From contig JAHIVM010000471.1 of NCBI GenBank assembly GCA_018816665.1, positions 1-10,798 of the forward strand: a stretch of 10,798 nt of DNA, read 5' to 3'. The notes under the pieces were generated by a model. That model saw only the letters and a list, made by a program, of their open reading frames with translations. It was not told the DNA's origin and made no database searches. This document shows positions 1-6,700 of the stretch, one piece after another. This DNA comes from Candidatus Zixiibacteriota bacterium (GTDB lineage: Bacteria; Zixibacteria; MSB-5A5; GN15; FEB-12). A program made the position numbers and the translations under genes. Numbering within the stretch: position 1 is the stretch's first letter; each line of letters begins with the position of its first letter.

Positions 1-2
1 AA

Positions 3-791
3 ATGAAAGGGACCGTAATCAAGTGCTCAGGATTGGTGGTGCTGGTTTTTCTAATGATCATGGCAGCGGTTGCCAATGCTGTCGAGGACAACCGACCGTC
101 CGAGCTTCTGGAGGCGGAAGAGAGGTGGAAGGAGGCGCCGGAGATACCAGCGGAGATTCAGAGTCTTACAGCAAACGATTTCACGATTCCACCGCAAACA
201 GTGATCCGTCTCAAGGGAAAGCAATTCGCCCGGCTGGGTGAGCCGCTCTCTTCGGAAATCTGGTTCAAAGTGCAACTGCGTGAAGATCGGGCCGTCAATG
301 CACAACTGGTGTTTTCATCGTCAGAGGACTCGCTGGTGGAAGCGTACGCTGCGGAAAAACTTACCGGAAAGTCACTGGTCGGGCATGACGGTGATGCGGA
401 TGATGTCTGGTACTACCATCGCATGGTCCTGTTGCGCTCTGGCGAGGATACCAGGATCGACCGAGATGCTGTCCCGTTGCCGGATGACTTTGGCGCGCTG
501 TCGTGTTATGGTGGCCTCCTTGAAATTCCCGTGATGACCCGCTACACCATTCCGGAGTATCCGAGCCTGGCGCAGAATGCAGGAATCGAGGGAACGGTTT
601 GGATCAAAGTCCTGGTTGATACCAAGGGCAAGGTAGTTCGCGCCGCCGTGCACAAATCATCCGGGAACCATGAGATCGATGAAGCGGCCCTGAAGGCGTC
701 TCGCAAGAGCCGCTTCAACCCCGCTACGCTGGCCGGCAAACCGGTCCGCCTGTGGGTGACCTACAAAGCCGAGTTCACGCTCGATCAATAA
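3..791 (+). CDS. Periplasmic TonB C-terminal-domain protein
   Basis: The protein has 262 residues. Residues 1-26 form a signal peptide: a basic start (MKGTVIK), a hydrophobic core (LVVLVFLMIMAAV) and an ANA cleavage-like site. Residues about 30-180 match no family I know. Residues about 184-260 match the TonB C-terminal fold: YPSLAQNAGIEGTVWIKVLVD, then the GKV...A.V..SSG...D.AAL.A.....F.PA..AGKPV...V...F.F pattern. In TonB this domain contacts the TonB box of outer-membrane receptors and passes on energy from ExbB/ExbD. Here the proline-rich, periplasm-spanning linker is absent and the N-terminus looks cleavable rather than anchored. It may therefore be a periplasmic TonB-like protein and not a full energy transducer. 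No exbB, exbD or receptor gene is in view. The start lies at the window edge, so its ribosome binding site cannot be checked, but the signal peptide fits this ATG. The family call is firm; the role is inferred. Confidence 0.85.
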   Translation: MKGTVIKCSGLVVLVFLMIMAAVANAVEDNRPSELLEAEERWKEAPEIPAEIQSLTANDFTIPPQTVIRLKGKQFARLGEPLSSEIWFKVQLREDRAVNAQLVFSSSEDSLVEAYAAEKLTGKSLVGHDGDADDVWYYHRMVLLRSGEDTRIDRDAVPLPDDFGALSCYGGLLEIPVMTRYTIPEYPSLAQNAGIEGTVWIKVLVDTKGKVVRAAVHKSSGNHEIDEAALKASRKSRFNPATLAGKPVRLWVTYKAEFTLDQ

Positions 792-841
792 TCGGGGAAG
801 GCGTCAGCGGATATCGGCGGCCAATTCCGCCCATAAAAAAA

Positions 842-915
<74 letters not shown>

Positions 916-940
916 ATAAATCAACTATGTTTGCAGCCCA

Positions 941-969
941 TAGTTACTAAAACCCCCGGTCGTTGTCAA
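941..969 (-). promoter_or_regulatory. Probable promoter of tRNA-Arg
   Basis: The minus strand has a perfect -35 box TTGACA (969-964), a 17-bp spacer containing GGGGG, and a weak -10 box TAACTA (946-941). This places the start near 934, about 19 nt before the mature tRNA 5' end, a normal leader length. The -10 overlaps one arm of a 7-bp inverted repeat (AACTATG 923-929 / CATAGTT 939-945). A perfect TATAAT on the same strand at 999-994 has no recognisable -35. Confidence 0.5.
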
Positions 970-1160
970 TATCGATTTGTCCACCGCCCCAAGATTATAC
1001 AAAAGCCTGTCTCAGAAGAGATTGAGGAACCGGCCTTCACCCGTGGCGGGGACATAAAGCCGGCCGGTCATAGGGTGGTAGATGTCTCCCGGCCAGCAAG
1101 CTGCCTGCGCGCCCGTGGCGTGACCGGTCTTAGTATTGGAGGATGTCTCCGTCCGGGTGG

Positions 1161-1185
1161 CCCGGTCAAACTTGTTTTGACCGGG
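1161..1185. repeat. Perfect 10-bp inverted repeat (hairpin)
   Basis: CCCGGTCAAA (1161-1170), a 5-nt loop CTTGT, then TTTGACCGGG (1176-1185). No T-run follows on either strand, so it is not a classical terminator. It belongs to the CCGGTCA repeat cluster. Confidence 0.8.
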
Positions 1186-1234
1186 ATTCAACACCGGGTC
1201 TGGGTGTCATGACTTGGTTCTGATCCAGCCATCC

Positions 1235-1257
1235 CCGGGCTGGACAAGCCAGCCCGG
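1235..1257. repeat. Perfect 9-bp inverted repeat (hairpin)
   Basis: CCGGGCTGG (1235-1243), loop ACAAG, then CCAGCCCGG (1249-1257). The right arm lies inside the first 27-bp tandem unit (1246-1272), so the hairpin joins the inverted-repeat and tandem-repeat parts of the cluster. Confidence 0.8.
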
Positions 1258-1326
1258 TCACGCGATATCAGTAAGCCAGCCCGGCCACGCGAAATCAATA
1301 GGCCGACCCGGTCACACAAAACCGAC
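1246..1326. repeat. Three tandem 27-bp repeats
   Basis: Units lie at 1246-1272, 1273-1299 and 1300-1326. Units 1 and 2 begin AAGCCAGCCCGG(T/C)CACGCGA and differ at only a few positions. Unit 3 (AGGCCGACCCGGTCACAC...) is more diverged. The 27-bp period is constant with no spacers. Identical spacer lengths and unique spacers, as in CRISPR, are absent. Confidence 0.75.
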
Positions 1327-1408
1327 AAAACATCCTGGAGGCAGACGTATATCGGGACAGCACTTCGTATGTCAATGATGGGTCAGGAATATTGAGGGGA
1401 ATTGCAGC

Positions 1409-1445
1409 GATGCAGTTCGATTGACGGGATCAGCCGAACTGCATC
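1409..1445 (-). terminator. Hairpin over the stop codon of the PP2C gene, possible terminator
   Basis: An 11-bp perfect inverted repeat, GATGCAGTTCG (1409-1419) and CGAACTGCATC (1435-1445), has a 15-nt loop that contains the TGA stop (1432-1430). The upstream arm on the transcript is the last coding stretch of the phosphatase. No U-run follows, so it is not a standard intrinsic terminator. It could stabilise the mRNA 3' end or act with another termination mechanism. Confidence 0.45.
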
Positions 1446-2506
1446 CAGATAATCACCGCGGCCACCGCGGCAAAAATCACAAATATCCCGATTACGAGAA
1501 ATTTATTGGTCCCGCCGCCGCCCTCCTCGTCGCGGCCTGCATCGTCATCATCGTCCACCTGGACATCGGCCAGTTCCTCCAGCCAGGCATCGGCACCGCG
1601 GAGTGCTTCCTGACTTTCGTTGCCCAATGTCTGGACTTCCAGTTCGGGGAGCGGCGACTCATCGACCCCTTCCACCTCGATCGCAATCACCGTGACATTG
1701 TCCGAACCGCCCCGGTCATTGGCCATCTGCACCAAATCGCCGACTATGCCTTGCAGGTCATCGCGACGTTTGTCGGCGACCTCAAAGATCTCGTCGTCAT
1801 CGGCAAACCCGCAGAGACCGTCGGAACACAGGATGAACTTGTCTCCCGGTTTGACTTTGACGATGCGGTAATCGATCTCGACATTTTCCCGAACCCCGAG
1901 GGCGCGGGTGATGACGTTTTTACCCACCACGGCGCTGGCTTCCTCGGCCGTCAGTTTCTGCGATTCCTGAATTTCCTCGATCCACGAATGGTCCCGGGTG
2001 AGCGGTGTGAGGTTCCGCTCATCCAGCCGGTACACGCGAGAGTCTCCCACGTGGGCGACAAACATGATGTCGGCTTCAAATGCGACCGCGACAATAGTCG
2101 TGCCCATGCCGGACAATTGCTCGCTGTTGGCGGCCCGACTGTAAATGGCCCGGTTGGCAAGACGGATGGATCTCAGAAGAAGGTCACCAAATTGGGGCAG
2201 AGGCCGTCCAAAATCGAGGCGCGTATCTTTCAGTACCTGATCGCCGAAAAATGAAAACACCTTCTGGATTGTCTCGGAAGCCGTCATGGAGGCAACTTCG
2301 CCGGCCTGATGGCCGCCCATGCCGTCGCAGACGGCGTAGACTTGATGTTGCCGATCCACATGCAGGTAGTCTTCGTTGCCCGCCCGTACCAGCCCTACAT
2401 CGGTTCGGGAGGCAACTTTAGTCTGTAATGACACCCGTGGTTTGTCCTTTCCGATAGTCCGGTTGCCTGAATGCCCGCTTTGAGCCACGTGAAAGAGGTT
2501 TGACAT
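1430..2506 (-). CDS. PP2C-family Ser/Thr protein phosphatase, membrane-anchored
   Basis: The protein has 358 residues from the ATG at 2506. All PP2C (PPM) motifs are present: RTDVGLVRAGNED (34-46), DGMGGH (61-66), SGMGTT (132-137), HVGDSR (152-157), LTRDHSW, ITRALG, LCSDGL (226-231) and GGSDN (266-270). The aspartates of NED, DGMGG, SDG and GSDN are the expected metal ligands for the Mn/Mg-dependent hydrolysis of phospho-Ser/Thr. After the catalytic domain come an Asp/Glu-rich then Gly-rich linker (about 316-332) and one hydrophobic segment (about 335-356) ending two residues before the stop. This fits a tail-anchored enzyme with a cytosolic catalytic domain. A TTG start at 2551 would add 15 residues but begins against the T-run of the upstream terminator, so ATG is preferred. 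Such phosphatases usually reverse Hanks-type kinases; no kinase gene is in view. The family assignment is firm. Confidence 0.95.
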   Translation of the reverse strand: MSNLFHVAQSGHSGNRTIGKDKPRVSLQTKVASRTDVGLVRAGNEDYLHVDRQHQVYAVCDGMGGHQAGEVASMTASETIQKVFSFFGDQVLKDTRLDFGRPLPQFGDLLLRSIRLANRAIYSRAANSEQLSGMGTTIVAVAFEADIMFVAHVGDSRVYRLDERNLTPLTRDHSWIEEIQESQKLTAEEASAVVGKNVITRALGVRENVEIDYRIVKVKPGDKFILCSDGLCGFADDDEIFEVADKRRDDLQGIVGDLVQMANDRGGSDNVTVIAIEVEGVDESPLPELEVQTLGNESQEALRGADAWLEELADVQVDDDDDAGRDEEGGGGTNKFLVIGIFVIFAAVAAVIIWMQFG

Positions 2507-2519
2507 GTGCTCTTGGGGC

Positions 2520-2548
2520 AATATCGGACGGCTTGGGCGAGGGGACAA
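2520..2548 (-). promoter_or_regulatory. Candidate promoter of the PP2C gene
   Basis: The minus strand has TTGTCC (2548-2543), a 17-bp spacer and GATATT (2525-2520). It sits between the upstream terminator and the ATG at 2506, where a promoter is needed if the terminator is efficient. The predicted leader would be only a few nucleotides, and both boxes are imperfect, so this is tentative. Confidence 0.25.
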
Positions 2549-2550
2549 CA

Positions 2551-2589
2551 AAAAAGAAGAAAAAAAAGACCCCGGCCGAAGCCGGGGTC
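2551..2589 (-). terminator. Strong intrinsic terminator after the 345-residue secreted protein
   Basis: On the minus strand, GACCCCGGC pairs perfectly with GCCGGGGTC across a TTCG tetraloop (2589-2568). A run of seven T (2567-2561) and a further T-rich tract to 2551 follow. It lies 29 nt beyond the stop at 2618 and should end the transcript of the secreted-protein pair before the phosphatase gene. Confidence 0.93.
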
Positions 2590-2617
2590 GAATCGTAAAC
2601 CGTGTTGCAATCGGCAG

Positions 2618-3655
2618 TTACTTCAACAGGATCATTTTCCTGACCTGCGCGTGGGCGTCGGCCTGCACGCGATAGAAGTACACACCGGAGGCTAGATCGG
2701 AACCGTCAAAAGCTATCCGCTGCTCACCGGCCGACAGAATACCCAGGTCGCGGCTTTCCACTATCCGCCCGAGGATATCGATGATATCCAGGCGGACATC
2801 GGCCGAACTCGACAGATTGAAGGCAATTGTCGTGGTCGGGTTGAACGGATTCGGGTAGTTCTGATACAGCGCAAATGAGCCCGGCAGCAGATTGTCGGGA
2901 TCATCGACATCGGTGATTGTCAGGTCGAGGACAACGCTGCCGACGACCGTGACGGTGGTGTCAACGTTGGAATAAACCGTATACGTCACCGTGTCCACCT
3001 GATGATCATTGAAGAATGGGGCCTTTACCGAGAAATAGACGGACACCGTCTCGTTGGGCGTCGCGTACACCGAGCTGTCGGGTTCCAGGGCTTCCCAGTC
3101 GAAGTTGGTGGTCCCACCGGGCGCCGACATAGTCAGCTTGACCCCGTAAAAGTCGAGGCCGTCGCCGTCGTTACGGACATCGACGCGAAACTGGAGCGTG
3201 TCGCCGGGAGCGATAAGCTCGTCGGCCGGAAGGTCGATAGCCGTAATTGCGACTGTTGCCGACGTCGCCAGGGTGATGTACTTGGAGGTTTGATCCTGCC
3301 AGGTGACATCGCCGGTGGCCACGGCGGTTTTGCCGTTGACTTTGAACGTGATCGGGTCACCGGTTTCGGCTCCTTCATCAAGGGCCGGGGTGCCGCTCAA
3401 ATCGTCTCCGTAGACGGGCATGAATCCGAAGGCGCCGGCAACCTGTACCGTGTCCTTTCCACAAAGGACACCGTCGGGGTCATAGGCCTCAATAATAGTA
3501 CCGATCGGAAGCAGCTCACCGTTGATAGTGCTGCTGTAGGACGTATCCGCAAACATGGTCGCCCACGGAGTGGGTACCTGAGCCGAGGAAACGCCCGCCA
3601 GAGCGACAACCAGCGCCGCCGTACAGAGAAATGTTACCAGTAGTTTTTTCACCAT
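2618..3655 (-). CDS. Secreted protein with a FGFMPVY module and C-terminal sorting domain
   Basis: The protein has 345 residues. Residues 1-26 are a clear signal peptide (MVKKLL..., cleavage near SSAQ). Residues about 30-132 form a module with the motif GAFGFMPVYGDD (74-85) and a following ITFKVNGKTA strand. It resembles two stretches of the 1534-residue protein encoded just upstream. Residues about 137-250 look like an all-beta CARDB-type domain (APGDTLQFRVDVRNDGDG...) carrying CARDB-like spacing. Residues about 258-345 are the YQNYPNPFNPTTTI...LDIIDILGR...GVYFYRV...KMILLK tail, the FlgD-like/T9SS-type sorting domain. The likely fate is export through Sec, then outer-membrane translocation or attachment. 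No catalytic motif is visible. The gene follows the large gene by 63 bp with no classical terminator between, and ends before a strong terminator. The binding partner is unknown. Confidence 0.9.
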   Translation of the reverse strand: MVKKLLVTFLCTAALVVALAGVSSAQVPTPWATMFADTSYSSTINGELLPIGTIIEAYDPDGVLCGKDTVQVAGAFGFMPVYGDDLSGTPALDEGAETGDPITFKVNGKTAVATGDVTWQDQTSKYITLATSATVAITAIDLPADELIAPGDTLQFRVDVRNDGDGLDFYGVKLTMSAPGGTTNFDWEALEPDSSVYATPNETVSVYFSVKAPFFNDHQVDTVTYTVYSNVDTTVTVVGSVVLDLTITDVDDPDNLLPGSFALYQNYPNPFNPTTTIAFNLSSSADVRLDIIDILGRIVESRDLGILSAGEQRIAFDGSDLASGVYFYRVQADAHAQVRKMILLK

Positions 3656-3672
3656 ATCACCGTTATTTCAGC

Positions 3673-3698
3673 GCCCGGCCGGCGTAGACCGGCCGGGC
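3673..3698 (-). repeat. Intergenic hairpin between the two secreted-protein genes
   Basis: GCCCGGCCGG (3673-3682) and CCGGCCGGGC (3689-3698) form a perfect 10-bp GC-only stem with loop CGTAGA. On the transcript no U-run follows. It is better read as an mRNA-stabilising or processing hairpin, or a partial attenuator, than as a full intrinsic terminator. Confidence 0.7.
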
Positions 3699-3718
3699 AA
3701 CACATAGATTTCAACGTC

Positions 3719-6700
3719 CTACTTCAGAAGCATCATCTTCTTCGCTTCGGTATAGTTATCGGCACTGAAGCGGTAGAAGTATACACCTGAGGCAACCGGC
3801 TCTCCGGAATCATTCCGTCCGTCCCAGACCACGGTATGAAGACCGGCATCAACCGCGCCGTTGAGCGGCGTAGCGATACGCTCACCAAGGATATTGAATA
3901 CCTCGATCTTGGCCATACCGGCGACCGGCATCGCGAAACCGATGTTGGTCGACGGGTTGAACGGGTTAGGATAGTTCTGCGACAGACCGTACGTGGTCGG
4001 TACCTCGATACCGTTGGCGCCGGTCAGGGCAGCCAGCTCAACGCGGGCGCCGGTGGCGGTCCACTCAAACGTCTCGGCAGTGGCAACACCGTCGATCTGC
4101 AGGTAGAACTCATCACCCGGGCGCATGCTCAGAGTGGTTTCTCCGGCACCGTCGGCGTACACCGGCATGAAGCCGAACTGACCGTCGACAGCCATCTCGA
4201 AACGACCCAGCAACTGATCATTGTCAACCGCGTGAGCAGTGACAATAGCGCCGGCGGCGACAGTTTCGCCGTCGAGCGTCAGCTTGCGCGAGTACAGGTC
4301 AATCCAGTTCGTGGAAGCTACAACACCATTGGTGTTTTTGGCAGCCAGCGGACTGATACCGAGCGGGGCAACCGGCTCTTCACCCGGAGCATCCGGATAC
4401 ACCAGTACGCCGCCGGTGGACATCTTGACCCAGTAACCGTTGCAGGTATTCATGACGTCAAGGGTATTGAAGGAACCGGCACCGGGCTGGTATACCTTCA
4501 TACCATCGGTATCAAAACCATACGTCCAGAGGAGATCGCCACCCAGACTGACCAGCGCCTCTTCCGGCGTCATGTCGAATTCCGGGAGGTAGCTGACCAG
4601 GTTCCAGCCTGCGGCAACCGGGATCGGCGTGGCGGTCGGAACCGGCAGACCCATGAGGGTCAGGTCGATCTGATCGATATCCTTGATTTTGATCCAGTAG
4701 CCGCTCAGATGGTCAACCATCCAGAGCGTCGAGAACGCCTGTAGGTCGGGATCGAAAGTCAGGGCGCCCTGCTCGAATCCGAGGACTACGTCGACATAAT
4801 CCATGATCGGGTACAGGACGGTGAGAATGTCGTCAACGTCAGTGTTGACATTCCAGGACACCAGGTTCCAGCCCTCGAACAGCGTGCAGTTCTTTTCGAG
4901 CGTACCGCGAACCTCGAGGCAAACCGGCACCTGAGCGTACTCGGCCGGATACACCACGTCACCGTCGGCCGTCGCCGGCAGACCGTTGATGGTGAAGCTG
5001 ATTGTCTGGCCGGCCACGGCACCGGGATCGCCGAACTCATCGTTGGCGCGATACACCGGCATGAAGCCGTACTGACCGGGAGTTTCAACTACCTTCTGAC
5101 CGACAAGAACGTCGACCACCCAGGCCTCAACCACGGCGCCGGTCGGTACGAGCCCGCCGAGGAACAGGTTGTTGGCATCGGGGCAGTAGTAGTCGACCCA
5201 CTGGCTGGTCTCAACCAGATCCGGCAGCGGCTCGAGCACGATCATGACACCCTTTTCGCCGAAGTTGATATCTTCGACCTTACCGGGGTAATACCCGGCT
5301 TTGTATGCATACAGGTCAAACGGGATGACCATGATAGAGTCAAAGGCGAAAGAACCGATGGCCGACGACGACGTCGTCATGATCGGACCGTCGATCGGGA
5401 AGTCGGCCCACAGTTCTACCGTGGCGCCCGGAACCTCGACGTAGTTGTCGCCGTCCGGTTCAACCACGTAACCACAGACAAAGTTGGAGGCGGAGCCTAC
5501 CACGATGTTGCCCGGGATAAACTCCGGGAATTCCATTTCTTCACCGGTACCACAGTCGCGCAGGAAGTAGTGGGCGGTATCCGGATCAACCAGGCTGATC
5601 GGATATTCACCGTCGGCTATCTCACACGAGAGACTGAAGTACAGGTTGGCGAGCGTCTGCAGCGAACCCGGGGCGACATTTCCCTGGCTGCCAACGTTGG
5701 CGCTCAGAACGAGGCGGTCACGATCAAAGTTGATCGCAGCCTGTTTGTCCGTTACATACTCGACGGCCGAACCGTCAAACGATACGGAGTCAAGATGCAT
5801 GTTTGTGGCGTCCCACATCAGGTGGTGGTACAAACCGGTCAGCGGGCAGGAGTTGGTGAACAGAATCGGCAGTTCAACCTTCATACCCGGGACAGCCGGC
5901 GTGTTTACCACGATCACGGTGTCGGCACTCGGCGGACGGAAGACCACCACATTGGCGATCAACTCGATCTGCGAAGTACAGGTATTCACATCCGTGGCCG
6001 GGGATTCGACATACGAGATCTCCTGGAAGGAGCCGGCCTCGGAGTACATGCGTGCGAACGATACCTGAACAGTACTCGGCGTGGTGCCGCTCTCGGCCGA
6101 CATGGTGAAGGCCTCGGTCAGGCCGGCGACCCAGTCGAGTTCGCCCGGTCCCGAAGATGTAATGTTCAGTTCGGCGGTCATTTCGGCGGTTTCACCGGCG
6201 AAAATGGTGTCGGTGAGCACGAGCTGCGCGGGCTGAAGCACCGGGCAGGGTGTGACCTCGATATTGACATGTACCGTTACCGGCGAATTGTCGGCCTCGG
6301 CAGTAACTGTGATCGTATCAACGTACATTCCCGGCGCCAGGTCAAAGGCGGCGGCGGTCAGATTGACCAGAGCCGTGCCCGGAGTTGTGGCATCGATATC
6401 GCCCGACAGGGCCAGGTAGATGCCGCCGGTAGTGGCCGTGTAGGCTATCGCAGCGCCGGTGGCTTCACTGACGTCAAGCGTCAGGTCGCCAGTCGCGAGA
6501 TCACCTTCGGAAATCGTGAAGTTAAGAGCGGTCGGATCAACCACCAGGTTGCGCTCCGGAGCAACAACCGTCAGGTTGACATAAACCCAGATCGGCTCGA
6601 CTTCATCCGGAGCAAGGGCGACCAGCCTGGTGCCTTCCGGCAGAACCGGGATGACCTGGATTGAGTCGTTATAGGATCCCGCGGCCAGACCCGTAATGTC

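Larger units (their letters stand above)
1040..1330. repeat. Non-coding cluster of CCGGTCA-based direct and inverted repeats
   Basis: Part of the gene-free stretch 916-1429. The motif CCGGTCA recurs at 1064-1070, 1162-1168, 1254-1260 and 1308-1314, with inverted copies at 1121-1127 and 1178-1184. GATGTCTCC occurs at 1081-1089 and 1142-1150. CCCGTGGCG occurs at 1040-1048 and 1112-1120. No convincing coding frame is present. Short open frames exist on both strands, but they lack start signals and family resemblance. The pattern resembles a degraded or composite intergenic repeat element. Whether it is dispersed in the genome cannot be seen here. Confidence 0.6.

Noticed and set aside
1246..1326. 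CRISPR array
   Set aside because: There are only three units of 27 bp, directly abutting, with no spacers, and no cas genes nearby.
1421..2254. Open frame of 277 codons on the plus strand opposite the phosphatase
   Set aside because: It is antisense to a gene with all PP2C motifs, has no family resemblance and owes its length to GC-rich codon bias.
2507..2551. TTG start that would add 15 residues to the phosphatase
   Set aside because: The codon abuts the T-rich tract of the upstream terminator and has no ribosome binding site; the ATG at 2506 keeps all motifs.
5570..6664. Open frame of 364 codons on the plus strand opposite the giant gene (also 3836-4744 and 3002-3643)
   Set aside because: These are antisense shadows. 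Their composition (rich in Arg, Gly, His and Val) reflects the reverse complement of Asp/Thr/Ala/Pro-rich secreted proteins, and they have no domain signature.
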